DNA of 64,000 nucleotides from Pedobacter sp. UBA4863. GTDB lineage: Bacteria > Bacteroidota > Bacteroidia > Sphingobacteriales > Sphingobacteriaceae. This document shows positions 27,439 to 36,147 of this stretch, in pieces (position 1 is the stretch's first letter; each line of letters starts with the position of its first letter). Location: the NCBI RefSeq assembly GCF_002399615.1, contig NZ_DHDZ01000029.1:67364-131363 (forward strand), read 5' to 3'. The position numbers were made by a program, and so were the translations under genes. The notes beneath the pieces were generated by a model that saw only the letters and a program-made list of their open reading frames with translations, did no database searches and was not told the origin of the DNA.

Positions 27439-27486
27439 TATATTTGTGAAATTAGAAACACTATACTTCGGTCTTCCGATATCGGA
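27439..27486 (+). promoter_or_regulatory. gatB promoter region with palindrome
   Basis: TATATTTG (27439-27446) fits the -7 box. A perfect 12-base palindrome TCCGATATCGGA lies at 27475-27486, just before the gatB ATG at 27498. The palindrome would fall within the first 40 or so transcribed bases. No -33 TTTG is obvious. Confidence 0.35.
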
Positions 27487-27497
27487 CATTTGACTTT

Positions 27498-28964
27498 ATG
27501 AGTACAACAATTACCGCAAAAGACACCTGTAATTTCGAGCTTGTTTCGGGTTTAGAAATACATGTTCAGTTAAATACACAATCTAAAATATTTTGTTCAG
27601 ATTCTGCTGCTTTTGGTGCAGAACCAAACGAGCATATTTCTGCCGTTTCTTTAGGCTTACCGGGAGCTTTGCCTAAATTAAATAAGGAAGTTATTGAAAA
27701 AGCAATGCGTATTGGTTTAGCTTTAAACTGCGAAATCAATCAATATAATTTCTTCGATAGGAAAAATTATTTCTACGCAGATTTACCAAAGGGATACCAA
27801 ATTACGCAAGACAATAACCCCATTTGCAAAAATGGCTTTATTAACGTGCAATTGGCCGATGGTACCGAGAAAAGAATTGGCATTAACCGCATCCATTTAG
27901 AGGAAGACGCGGGTAAAAGCATGCACGACCAAGATGCAGAATACTCGTTTGTTGATTTGAACCGTGCCGGTGTGCCATTAATAGAGATTGTAACCGAACC
28001 TGATATTCGTAGCGCTGAAGAAGCATCAGCTTTGCTTACAGAAATTAGGCAATTGGTGCGTTTTTTAAACGTGAGTGATGGCAATATGGAAGAGGGCTCT
28101 TTACGTTGCGATGCCAATATCTCTATTCGTGAAAAAGGCACGACAGCTTTCGGTACACGTTGCGAAGTGAAAAACGTAAACTCTATTCGTAACGTGCGAA
28201 GAGCGATGGATTTTGAATTTGACAGACAGGTGAAAATAGTGAGCGATGGTGGCGAAATTATTCAGAGCACCCTAAACTTCGATGCAGATAAAGGTACAAC
28301 CTCGCCAATGCGTAGCAAAGAAGAAGCTAACGATTACCGTTATTTTCCAGATCCAGATTTGCCGCCAGTAATCATTTCTGAAGAGTGGTTAGCGCAGGTT
28401 AAATTGGACATGCCAACTTTGCCAAAAGAAATAGCCCGAAGTTTAGTTGCCGATTTAGGTATTAGCCTTTCCGAAGCAGCCGTTTTAGCCGATGATAAAG
28501 ATTTATACCAATACTACAACGAGGCTAAAACGCAAGTTAACCACCAGAAAAGTTTGGTAAATTGGTTGTTGGGCAGTATTAGAGCAATTTTGAACGAGAA
28601 ACAAATAAGCATAACTGCCTATGGCCTTACACCTTCTCAATTGGCACAAACCATTAACTTGGTTGATGAAAAGAAAATCTCGCAACAAAATGCTATCCAA
28701 ACATTGCTGCCAGCTTTAGAGAAAACGGCTAATGTTAATGCGGCAGATTTGGCCAAACAACTTAACCTAATTATTGTGGAAGATGTTGATGCCGTTGAGG
28801 CATTGATAGATGAGGTGTTGGCCAAGTATCAACCACAGGTAGAAGCATACAAAAAAGGTAAAAAAGGCGTTTTAGGTTTGTTTGTTGGCGAAGTAATGAA
28901 GCTGGCCAAAGGCAAAGCCGATGCAAAAAAAGTAAACGAATTAATTTTAGACAAACTGAAATAG
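27498..28964 (+). CDS. gatB: Asp-tRNA(Asn)/Glu-tRNA(Gln) amidotransferase subunit B
   Basis: A 488-residue GatB. It shows the N-terminal FELVSGLEIHVQLNTQSKIF, the kinase-like region GLPGALPKLN / DRKNYFYADLPKGYQI, the EVKNVNSIRNVRRA stretch and the C-terminal YqeY-like domain that contacts tRNA. With GatA and GatC it amidates Glu-tRNA(Gln) and/or Asp-tRNA(Asn). gatA and gatC are not in the window. Confidence 0.97.
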   Translation: MSTTITAKDTCNFELVSGLEIHVQLNTQSKIFCSDSAAFGAEPNEHISAVSLGLPGALPKLNKEVIEKAMRIGLALNCEINQYNFFDRKNYFYADLPKGYQITQDNNPICKNGFINVQLADGTEKRIGINRIHLEEDAGKSMHDQDAEYSFVDLNRAGVPLIEIVTEPDIRSAEEASALLTEIRQLVRFLNVSDGNMEEGSLRCDANISIREKGTTAFGTRCEVKNVNSIRNVRRAMDFEFDRQVKIVSDGGEIIQSTLNFDADKGTTSPMRSKEEANDYRYFPDPDLPPVIISEEWLAQVKLDMPTLPKEIARSLVADLGISLSEAAVLADDKDLYQYYNEAKTQVNHQKSLVNWLLGSIRAILNEKQISITAYGLTPSQLAQTINLVDEKKISQQNAIQTLLPALEKTANVNAADLAKQLNLIIVEDVDAVEALIDEVLAKYQPQVEAYKKGKKGVLGLFVGEVMKLAKGKADAKKVNELILDKLK

Positions 28965-29035
28965 TTGGAAATACAATGTCCGAAGATATTTCCTGTTATT
29001 CAAATCATTCACTCCTTTAAAATTCACTCCTTAAA

Positions 29036-30154
29036 ATGAAGAAACTAAGTGTAGTATTACTACTAGCAACCATTAGCATATTTACAGCATGTAGGGATAA
29101 AACAAGATTTACGATTAATGGTAAATTAACCAACGCAGAAGCAAAAAATAAAGTTTACCTCTATGGCATGGCTAACAATAGCATGGTATTGTTAGACTCT
29201 ACAAACTTATCTGCAAATGGCGAGTTTAAGTTTACCAATACCAAGCCAGAAGCCGATTTTTTTAGGGTTAATTACCTTGATAATGAATACATCGTAATTG
29301 CTAAAAATGGCGATGAAGTAAAGATAACTGCCGATGTAAATGATAAAAATCGCCATTATACCATTGATGGGGCAGAAGATGCCGTAAAGTTGGCCGAGTT
29401 TAACGACGTAAGAATTAAGTTTCAGCAGAAGATTTTTGACGTAAGCAAACAGTTTGATGAACAAGTAGCTGCTAACCCAGATCAAAGAGAGCAACTATTG
29501 GAAAAACTGTCGCCGATATATAACAACGCCATGTACGATCTTAACCAAGCCATGATAAAGTTTGCAATGGACAACAGTAAATCGTTAGTGAGTTTTTATG
29601 CCATTAGCTTAGTTAGCCCACAAGGCAATGAAAAAGCAATGGTAGATTATGCAGAACAGGTAGGTGCGGGTTTAAAGAAACATTTGGCGGTAAAGAATTT
29701 TGTAGAAAAGGTGATGAGGTTAAAGGCTGTACAAGTGGGACAAATAGCGCCAGATTTTACCATTCCAAGCATAGATGGTAAAGAGATAAAATTGGCCGAT
29801 TACAGAGGGAGATATGTGTTGTTAGATTTTTGGGCATCGTGGTGTGGGCCTTGCAGGGCAGAAAACCCTAATGTAGTAAAGGCATATCAAACTTATAAGG
29901 ACAGAAATTTTACTGTTTTAGGCATTTCTTTAGATAAAGATAAGGCAGCATGGGCACAGGCCATTAAGCAAGATAATTTAAGCTGGGATCAGGCAGGAGA
30001 ATTGGGCGATTTTGAAGGCGCTACCGTTAGGCTTTATCAGGTAGAAGCTATTCCAAGTTCATTTCTCATAGACCCACAAGGTAAAATCATTGCTAGAGAT
30101 TTAAGAGGAGCGGATTTGGATATCTTTTTAAGGAATAATTTACCAAAACGCTAA
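29036..30154 (+). CDS. DUF4369/TlpA-like thioredoxin-fold lipoprotein
   Basis: A 372-residue lipoprotein (lipobox FTAC, Cys19). The N-terminal DUF4369-like beta domain (about 25-120), a helical linker and a C-terminal AhpC/TSA-thioredoxin domain are in the usual Bacteroidota order. The redox motif WCGPC places the cysteines at 270 and 273, and the cis-Pro loop reads EAIPSSFLID. It is predicted to reduce or exchange disulfides in the periplasm. It lies 72 bases downstream of gatB with no functional tie. Confidence 0.9.
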   Translation: MKKLSVVLLLATISIFTACRDKTRFTINGKLTNAEAKNKVYLYGMANNSMVLLDSTNLSANGEFKFTNTKPEADFFRVNYLDNEYIVIAKNGDEVKITADVNDKNRHYTIDGAEDAVKLAEFNDVRIKFQQKIFDVSKQFDEQVAANPDQREQLLEKLSPIYNNAMYDLNQAMIKFAMDNSKSLVSFYAISLVSPQGNEKAMVDYAEQVGAGLKKHLAVKNFVEKVMRLKAVQVGQIAPDFTIPSIDGKEIKLADYRGRYVLLDFWASWCGPCRAENPNVVKAYQTYKDRNFTVLGISLDKDKAAWAQAIKQDNLSWDQAGELGDFEGATVRLYQVEAIPSSFLIDPQGKIIARDLRGADLDIFLRNNLPKR

Positions 30155-30179
30155 GTTTATGTTAAGCTATAGGTTAGTC

Positions 30180-30221
30180 TTAACAATTTGTTAACTTCAT
30201 TTTAACCAATTGTTATAATTG
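30180..30221 (+). promoter_or_regulatory. Pho-box-like direct repeats and -7 box for the response regulator gene
   Basis: Three 11-mers in perfect phase: TTAACAATTTG (30180-30190), TTAACTTCATT (30191-30201) and TTAACCAATTG (30202-30212). A near-consensus -7 box TATAATTG follows at 30214-30221, 32 bases before the preferred ATG. The repeats sit where the -33 element would be. B. subtilis PhoP binds TTAACA-like repeats at about 11-bp spacing, so this resembles a PhoP/PhoB-type operator, perhaps autoregulatory. TTAACAA-T-TTGTTAA within it is also a perfect inverted repeat. Confidence 0.5.
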
Positions 30222-30252
30222 TATGCCTACTTTCGCAACAAATAAAACTACC

Positions 30253-30942
30253 ATGAGTACAACTAAGCAGAAGATATTAATTGTTGACGATGAGCCAGAT
30301 ATCCTCGAATTAATTGAGTATAATCTTAAAAAAGAAGGTTATCAGGTGTTTTTGGCCAGTAATGGTCAAGAAGGTATTAACGTAGCAAAAAAGGTTCAGC
30401 CAGATCTAATCATCTTGGATATTATGATGCCTAAGATGGATGGTATTGAAGCCTGTCGTTTAATGAGGGCAATCCCAGAGTTTAAAAATACGTTCATGGT
30501 GTTTTTAACTGCCCGAAGTGAAGAATATTCGGAAATAGCAGGTTTTAACGTAGGAGCAGATGATTATATTGCTAAACCAATTAAGCCAAGGGCCTTGGTT
30601 AGTCGTATTAATGCCATTCTGCGCCGCAATGCTAGCGGTACCGAAGTGGTGGAGAACAAAGTAGAAATAGGAGATTTGGTTATTGACCGCGAATCTTATT
30701 TAGTTTACCAAAGTGGCGAGAAAGTAGTTTTAGCGAAAAAAGAATTCGAACTACTTTATTTGTTGGCATCAAAACCGGGCAAGGTATATACGCGAGAATC
30801 TATCCTGAAAAATATTTGGGAAGACTCGGTAGTGGTTACCAACAGAACCATCGATGTACACATTAGAAAATTAAGAGAAAAGTTAGGTGAGAATTATGTA
30901 TCTACCGTTAAAGGAGTAGGCTACAAGTTTGAACTTTCTTAA
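30253..30942 (+). CDS. OmpR/PhoB-type response regulator
   Basis: A 229-residue two-component regulator. The receiver domain starts KILIVDDEPD and has phospho-acceptor Asp in LIILDIMMP, Thr in FLTAR and Lys in YIAKPIKP. The C-terminal winged helix ends VHIRKLREKLGENYVSTVKGVGYKF. The ATG at 30253 is preferred over 30223 because receivers begin a few residues before the KILIVDD strand and the -7 box sits at 30214. It is most like PhoB/PhoP/RprY regulators. No histidine kinase adjoins it, so it is an orphan in this context. The upstream 11-nt TTAAC repeats fit a tandem-binding PhoB-type protein. Confidence 0.9.
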   Translation: MSTTKQKILIVDDEPDILELIEYNLKKEGYQVFLASNGQEGINVAKKVQPDLIILDIMMPKMDGIEACRLMRAIPEFKNTFMVFLTARSEEYSEIAGFNVGADDYIAKPIKPRALVSRINAILRRNASGTEVVENKVEIGDLVIDRESYLVYQSGEKVVLAKKEFELLYLLASKPGKVYTRESILKNIWEDSVVVTNRTIDVHIRKLREKLGENYVSTVKGVGYKFELS

Positions 30943-30950
30943 GATATCAT

Positions 30951-30981
30951 AAGCCCCGATGAAAATCGGGGCTTCGTTTTT
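30951..30981 (+). terminator. Rho-independent terminator
   Basis: AAGCCCCGAT (30951-30960), loop GAAA and ATCGGGGCTT (30965-30974), followed by CG and a T-run. It ends the response regulator transcript. Confidence 0.88.
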
Positions 30982-31166
30982 TATAAGACTTTCTGCTGGG
31001 TCGAAAAACCTTTAGTCCGTAAAATATGGCATACCTTTGTCAATACAGGTTTTGTTATTTAATTGTTTTTCAGTTTTTTGTGGGATGCTTTTAGAATAAT
31101 TAGAAATTAAAGACATTTAATTGCTGCTAAATGCGAACTTTGCGCCCTTAAACAATAGATAAGGAT

Positions 31167-32405
31167 ATGAAAAGAGTTGTAGTTACTGGTTTAGGAACTA
31201 TTAATCCGTTGGGGCATAACGTAGCCGATTTTTGGACGAATATTGTGGAAGGTAAAAGCGCATGCCAAACCGTTACCAGGTTTGATGCTTCGCGTTTCCG
31301 TTCGCAAATGGCTTGCGAAGTGAAGAATTTTAATCCAGTCGAACATTTAGACAGAAACGAAATTAAGCGTACAGACTTATTTACGCAGTATGCTTTATAT
31401 GCCGCCGCACAAGCCATAGAAGATTGCGGTATTGACTTAACTACCATAGATCCGTTTGATTTTGGTGTAATTTGGGGCAGCGGACAAGGAGGGATGCAAA
31501 CTTTCGAAACCGAAGTTGAAAACTATGTAACAGGCGATTATAATCCACGTTTCAATCCGTTCTTCATTCCAAAACTATTGGTAAATATGGCATCGGGATT
31601 AATTTCGATGAAGTTTGGCCTACAAGGAATTAATTATACGCCAGTTTCTGCTTGTGCTACGGGTAACAACGCCATTATGGATGCCTTTAACTACATTAGA
31701 ATGGGGAAAGCAAAAATGTTTGTAACGGGTGGTTCTGAGGCAGGTATTACGCCAGCGTCTTTCGGTGGTTTTGCGGCTTTAAAAGCAATGTCGCACAGAA
31801 ATGACGACCCACAAACTGCAAGCAGGCCTTTTGATAAAGATAGGGATGGGTTTGTGATGGGAGAAGGTGCGGGAGCTTTGATTTTAGAAGAGTACGAACA
31901 CGCTAAGGCGAGAGGTGCAAAAATATACGCAGAAGTAGTGGGCGCTGCCATGACTGCCGATGCTTACCATATTACGTCGCCACACCCAGAGGGAATTGGA
32001 GCGGCTAAAGCAATGAATTTAGCACTGGAAGAAGCTAATGTTAAACCAGAAGAGTTAGATTATTTAAATCTTCATGCTACTTCTACTCCTGTTGGAGATT
32101 TGGCGGAGTTAAATGCAGCTTACAAGGTTTTTGGTGCTTCACAGAATTTGCACATCAGTTCTACTAAATCTATGACTGGTCACTTATTGGGCGCAGCAGC
32201 AGCTATTGAAGCTATTATTGCCATTAAGAGCATCAACGATAATGTGATACCCCCAACCATCAATGTAGTTGAGCCAGATCCAGCAATTCCGGTAGGAATG
32301 CAATTGGTGTTTAATGAAGCTGTACATAAAGAAGTAAAAACGGCAATGAGTAATGCTTTTGGTTTTGGCGGGCATAACAGTACCGTTGTATTTAAAGAAC
32401 TGTAA
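31167..32405 (+). CDS. fabF: Beta-ketoacyl-ACP synthase II
   Basis: A 412-residue condensing enzyme for fatty-acid chain elongation. The catalytic triad is visible: Cys163 in SACATGNN, His303 in HATSTPVGD and His339 in TGHLLGAAAA. Thiolase-fold length is normal. In many Bacteroidota fabF sits between acpP and rnc; neither is here (only 224 non-coding bases upstream, ispD downstream on the other strand). It may therefore be an additional or relocated copy. Confidence 0.94.
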   Translation: MKRVVVTGLGTINPLGHNVADFWTNIVEGKSACQTVTRFDASRFRSQMACEVKNFNPVEHLDRNEIKRTDLFTQYALYAAAQAIEDCGIDLTTIDPFDFGVIWGSGQGGMQTFETEVENYVTGDYNPRFNPFFIPKLLVNMASGLISMKFGLQGINYTPVSACATGNNAIMDAFNYIRMGKAKMFVTGGSEAGITPASFGGFAALKAMSHRNDDPQTASRPFDKDRDGFVMGEGAGALILEEYEHAKARGAKIYAEVVGAAMTADAYHITSPHPEGIGAAKAMNLALEEANVKPEELDYLNLHATSTPVGDLAELNAAYKVFGASQNLHISSTKSMTGHLLGAAAAIEAIIAIKSINDNVIPPTINVVEPDPAIPVGMQLVFNEAVHKEVKTAMSNAFGFGGHNSTVVFKEL

Positions 32406-32423
32406 AATATAAATGGATAGGGA

Positions 32424-32456
32424 AATCTGTTGAGGTTATTTTTCAGCAGGTTTTCT
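32424..32456 (+). terminator. Probable terminator after fabF
   Basis: AATCTGTTGA (32424-32433) and TCAGCAGGTT (32443-32452) pair with two G-U pairs, followed by TTCTTATT. Moderate strength. Confidence 0.4.
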
Positions 32457-32476
32457 TATTGCACAGGGAGCCAAAA

Positions 32477-33154
32477 TTAGGATATGATATTGTTTTTCAA
32501 TAGAAACGATGCTAGTTCTAAGTCTTCTGGGTAGGTAATTTTGATGTTATTTCGGCTGCCATTTATCAAATTAATAGGGTATCCAGCCGCTTCTACCACA
32601 GAAGCATCGTCTGTAAATTTAGACGAATAGCGTTGTTGGTAAGCTTTTCGTAATTGTCCTAGTTCAAAGGTTTGTGGGGTTTGTATTAATACCAATTTGT
32701 CCCTATTAACAATTTTGCTCGAGTTTTCTTGTAGTTTCCTAATAGAATCGCTTGGTTTTACACAAGGAATCGCATTTCCGGCCTCTAAGGCTATTTGAAA
32801 CGTTTGCGTAATTAAACTGGTATTAACTGCCGGTCTAACAGCATCGTGAATGGCAACTATACCATCTTCTTTAATAGTCATTAAACCATTTCTAACCGAA
32901 TGAAATCGTTCTTTGCCTCCTTCTACCAAGGTGTGCGGAATATCAAAATTGTATTTCAAACATAAATCTTTCCAGTACTGATGCTCGGTTTTGGCCAATA
33001 CCAATATAATTTCTGGTCTAATTTCGGAAATATAAAAAGCCTGTAATGTATGCATTATTACAGGCTTATTGTTAAGCAATAAAAACTGTTTGGCTATTGC
33101 AGTTTGCATTCTTTTGCCAGCGCCACCAGCTACTATTATTGCATAGAATTTCAT
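32477..33154 (-). CDS. ispD: 2-C-methyl-D-erythritol 4-phosphate cytidylyltransferase
   Basis: A 225-residue nucleotidyltransferase of the MEP isoprenoid pathway, making CDP-ME from CTP and MEP. The CTP-binding loop IIVAGGAGKRMQTAIAKQF, the VAIHDAVRPAV motif and IQTPQTFELGQL are characteristic. Full length. It is downstream of queA on the same strand, separated by a 121-base spacer containing a 16-bp inverted repeat. Confidence 0.95.
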   Translation of the reverse strand: MKFYAIIVAGGAGKRMQTAIAKQFLLLNNKPVIMHTLQAFYISEIRPEIILVLAKTEHQYWKDLCLKYNFDIPHTLVEGGKERFHSVRNGLMTIKEDGIVAIHDAVRPAVNTSLITQTFQIALEAGNAIPCVKPSDSIRKLQENSSKIVNRDKLVLIQTPQTFELGQLRKAYQQRYSSKFTDDASVVEAAGYPINLINGSRNNIKITYPEDLELASFLLKNNIIS

Positions 33155-33174
33155 CTTTTGAGTATTTAGATATT

Positions 33175-33269
33175 AGTATTTAGTAGTTAGGACAGTTGTA
33201 ATAATAACTGGTTTGTGATTAGTTTAGTATGCAAATAGCTGTTTAACTAAACACTAACTACTAAATACT
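33175..33269. repeat. Inverted-repeat intergenic element between queA and ispD
   Basis: AGTATTTAGTAGTTAG (33175-33190) and CTAACTACTAAATACT (33254-33269) are perfect 16-base inverted repeats around a 63-base spacer. The spacer is AT-rich and holds further TTAGT/ACTAA-like words. It fills almost the whole intergenic gap. Confidence 0.75.
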
Positions 33270-33275
33270 TTTTTG

Positions 33276-34325
33276 CTAGATAATCAGCATCGCATCGCCG
33301 TAGCTATAAAAACGATATTTCTCTTTTACGGCAACTTCGTATGCATTCATTACATTTTCGTAACCACCAAAAGCACTTACCATCATTAGTAAAGTAGATT
33401 CTGGAGTATGGAAATTGGTAATCATCGAGTTAGCAATACTAAACTCATAAGGAGGAAAGATAAACTTACTGGTCCAGTCATTAGCTGCTTTCAAAGTTTT
33501 GTTAGCAGAAACTGCCGATTCGATAGCACGCATCGAAGTAGTACCTACAGCGCAAATTCTTCTCTTTTCCTCAAGTGCTTTGTTAACAATGTTTGCATCT
33601 TTTTGCTCGATAATGAATTGCTCTGAATCCATTTTGTGCTTGGTTAAATCTTCTACCTCAACCGGGCGGAAAGTGCCTAGGCCAACGTGTAAGGTAACTT
33701 CTGCAAAATCAATGCCCTTAAGTTCTAAACGTTTCATTAACTCTCTGCTAAAGTGCAAGCCAGCAGTAGGAGCAGCTACAGCGCCTTCGTGTTTAGCAAA
33801 AATGGTTTGGTAACGCTCTTTGTCTTTCTCTGTAGCTTTACGTTTAATGTATTTTGGAAGTGGAGTTTCGCCTAAAATCTCTACATTTCTTCTAAATTCT
33901 TCATCAGTACCGTCAAATAAGAAACGGATAGTACGACCACGCGATGTAGTGTTGTCCACCACTTCGGCAACCAATAAATCGTCGTCTCCAAAATATAATT
34001 TATTTCCTACACGGATTTTACGAGCTGGGTCAACCAAAACATCCCATAAACGTAATTCTTTATTTAGTTCGCGTAGTAAAAATACTTCTATAGTTGCACC
34101 GGTTTTCTCCTTATTGCCATATAAACGGGCAGGGAAAACTTTAGTGTTGTTAAGAATCATTACATCTTTATCATCAAAATAGCCTAAAACATCTTTGAAG
34201 ATTTTATGTTCAATTTTACCAGTGTCTTTGTGTAAAACCATTAAACGGGCTTCGTCTCTTTCTTCAGCAGGATCATTAGCTAAAAGAGAATCGGGTAAGT
34301 TGAACTTAAATTGAGATAATTTCAT
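33276..34325 (-). CDS. queA: S-adenosylmethionine:tRNA ribosyltransferase-isomerase
   Basis: A 349-residue enzyme that transfers and isomerises the ribosyl part of AdoMet to make epoxyqueuosine in tRNA. Family hallmarks: MKLSQFKFNLPDSLLANDPAEERDEARLMV (start region), VFPARLYGNK, PLPKYIKRKA, AAPTAGLHFSRELM, HVGLGTFRPV and NFHTPESTLLMMVSAF. Normal length. A good promoter lies about 110 bases upstream. Confidence 0.96.
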   Translation of the reverse strand: MKLSQFKFNLPDSLLANDPAEERDEARLMVLHKDTGKIEHKIFKDVLGYFDDKDVMILNNTKVFPARLYGNKEKTGATIEVFLLRELNKELRLWDVLVDPARKIRVGNKLYFGDDDLLVAEVVDNTTSRGRTIRFLFDGTDEEFRRNVEILGETPLPKYIKRKATEKDKERYQTIFAKHEGAVAAPTAGLHFSRELMKRLELKGIDFAEVTLHVGLGTFRPVEVEDLTKHKMDSEQFIIEQKDANIVNKALEEKRRICAVGTTSMRAIESAVSANKTLKAANDWTSKFIFPPYEFSIANSMITNFHTPESTLLMMVSAFGGYENVMNAYEVAVKEKYRFYSYGDAMLII

Positions 34326-34773
34326 GTGTAATTTTTAATTGTTTATGATCTTGGCAAGGGCTAGTTGCTTAAAGTCTATCTTACAGGGATAGCTCCTAAC
34401 TAAAACTTGCTTTTGATACCCTAAATTAGGGCGCAAATTTACGAATTAATATTCTCTTTTTGCAATTAAATATCAGTAAGATAACAAACGTATGGTTTTA
34501 GGTTTTTTATAAATTCAATTCCTAAAGCTTAGCGCCTGTTTTAATTTTAGTCAATCAAATATATACGGACGATTGGTACGCCGTTTTCTGCACCTAATAG
34601 TAGTATTTGTCATCCATGTCAAACGCGTTATTTGTGTATGCTATTTATTTAAATAGGCTCTTAGTTTGGGTTATAATGCACTTTTAGGGGCGGCTCGCAA
34701 AACTTTTACTTTTACCTTTTTACTTTTCACTTACTTAGGTGTAACCTTTTTAAGTACATTTGGTCTAAACATT
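34326..34773. other. Gene-free stretch between divergent queA and permease genes
   Basis: Contains the queA promoter (34434-34465). The rest is AT-rich with no coding region, hairpin or repeat that I recognise. An in-frame extension upstream of the permease (from 34666) is open but reads as a hydrophobic sequence unlike the family. Confidence 0.5.
34434..34465 (-). promoter_or_regulatory. queA promoter
   Basis: On the minus strand TAAATTTG (34434-34441) matches TAnnTTTG, with TTG at 34463-34465 and 21 bases between. The leader would be about 100 bases. Confidence 0.5.
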
Positions 34774-36021
34774 ATGATATTAGTTTTTAAACTTATCGGA
34801 GAAAGCTTCAGGTTTGCTTGGGACGCCCTGCGACAAAATAAACTGCGGACTTCTCTTTCGCTATTGGGCATTACCATTGGTATTTTTATCATTATTGCTG
34901 TATTTACTGCGGTAGATACCATGCGTAACCAAATACAGTCAAGTGTAGATAAGCTTGGCTCAAATACTTTATTTGTACAAAAATGGCCATGGATTTTTAG
35001 CGATAGTTTCCCATGGTGGAAATATGTAAACCGCCCAGAACCATCGTATAGAGATTATTTGCTGTTAAAAGAGCGGATGGAAAGCGCAAAAGGGGTATGT
35101 TTTGAAATTTCGGCAAGTAATAGAACAGTTAAATATAGAAGTAGTTCGGTAGAGGGAGCAATTTTAAATGCTGCTACCCAAGAGTACGACCAAACTTGGA
35201 ATTTAGAATTTGAAAATGGCAGGTACTTTACCGAAAATGAAGGAAAGTCGGGTACGCCTGTTTGTATATTGGGTGCTGAAATAGCTGAAGGCTTATTTGG
35301 AAGCGCAGACCCCATAGGTAAGCAAATTAAAGTGATGGGCCGCAGGGTAACCGTAGTTGGAGTTTTCAAAAAAGAGGGCGAGGATATGATGGGCATGTCG
35401 CAGGATAAAAATGTACTTATCCCTATGGCTTTTGCCAAGGGTATTTTCGATATCAATAACGAAAGATATAACCCGCAAATTACGGTTAGGGGGAAGGATA
35501 ATGTTAGTTTTGAAGAAGTGGAAAGCGAGTTGTTAGGGCAAATGCGTGCCGTTAGACGTATTAGCCCCGGGCAAGAAGATAACTTTTCGTTAAATAAAAC
35601 GACCATGCTCTCTAATCAATTAGACATGATGTTTGATGGTATAAATATTGGCGGTTGGATTATTGGCGGCTTTTCTATTTTAGTAGGCGGTTTTGGTATT
35701 GCTAACATCATGTTTGTGTCGGTACGCGAACGGACCAATATTATAGGCATACAAAAATCGTTAGGGGCCAAAAATTACTTTATTTTATTGCAATTTATTT
35801 TCGAAGCTGTTGTACTCTGTTTAATGGGTGGTTTGTGCGGTTTAGCTATTGTTTATATAGGCGTGTTGTTGGTGTCCAATTTTACCGATTTTAAAGTAGT
35901 TTTATACTTAAGCAACGTGATGTTGGGCATTGGCGTTTCGGTAGCTATTGGTATGGTTTCTGGTTTTTGGCCAGCTTATTCGGCTTCTAGGTTAGATCCG
36001 GTAGAGGCAATTAGAAGTTAA
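34774..36021 (+). CDS. MacB/FtsX-type ABC transporter permease
   Basis: A 415-residue permease with one N-terminal membrane helix (RTSLSLLGITIGIFIIIAVF), a large periplasmic MacB_PCD-like domain (about 45-270) and three C-terminal helices of the FtsX family (GGWIIGGFSILVGGFGIANIMFVSV onward), ending PAYSASRLDPVEAIRS. The ATG at 34774 is chosen over 34666 because MILVFKLIGESFRFAWDAL is the usual start. No ATPase or membrane-fusion gene is nearby, so partners are encoded elsewhere. Likely role: export of a lipid, peptide or lipoprotein. Confidence 0.88.
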   Translation: MILVFKLIGESFRFAWDALRQNKLRTSLSLLGITIGIFIIIAVFTAVDTMRNQIQSSVDKLGSNTLFVQKWPWIFSDSFPWWKYVNRPEPSYRDYLLLKERMESAKGVCFEISASNRTVKYRSSSVEGAILNAATQEYDQTWNLEFENGRYFTENEGKSGTPVCILGAEIAEGLFGSADPIGKQIKVMGRRVTVVGVFKKEGEDMMGMSQDKNVLIPMAFAKGIFDINNERYNPQITVRGKDNVSFEEVESELLGQMRAVRRISPGQEDNFSLNKTTMLSNQLDMMFDGINIGGWIIGGFSILVGGFGIANIMFVSVRERTNIIGIQKSLGAKNYFILLQFIFEAVVLCLMGGLCGLAIVYIGVLLVSNFTDFKVVLYLSNVMLGIGVSVAIGMVSGFWPAYSASRLDPVEAIRS

Positions 36022-36093
36022 TTAACATAAATTTTAGATAAGAAAAGTAAGCTTTTCGCTAGCAAAGAATATCTTTTGTGTTTAGCACTAATA

Positions 36094-36130
36094 AAAGAAG
36101 CGTCCCAATGTAAAATTGGGACGCTTCTTT
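36094..36130. terminator. Bidirectional terminator
   Basis: A 16-bp stem: AAAGAAGCGTCCCAAT (36094-36109) with ATTGGGACGCTTCTTT (36115-36130), loop GTAAA. It serves the permease and the convergent aminotransferase. Confidence 0.9.
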
Positions 36131-36147
36131 TATCTTTAATGTGGTTA

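Noticed and set aside
30943..31166. An acpP gene upstream of fabF
   Set aside because: The gap is only 224 bases with no acyl-carrier DSL motif or suitable reading frame.
34666..34773. N-terminal extension of the ABC permease
   Set aside because: It adds a hydrophobic stretch not seen in the family, whose usual start is at 34774.
35055..35606. Long reverse-strand open frame (183 aa) inside the permease gene
   Set aside because: Shadow of a well-supported gene on the other strand; low-complexity, no family features.
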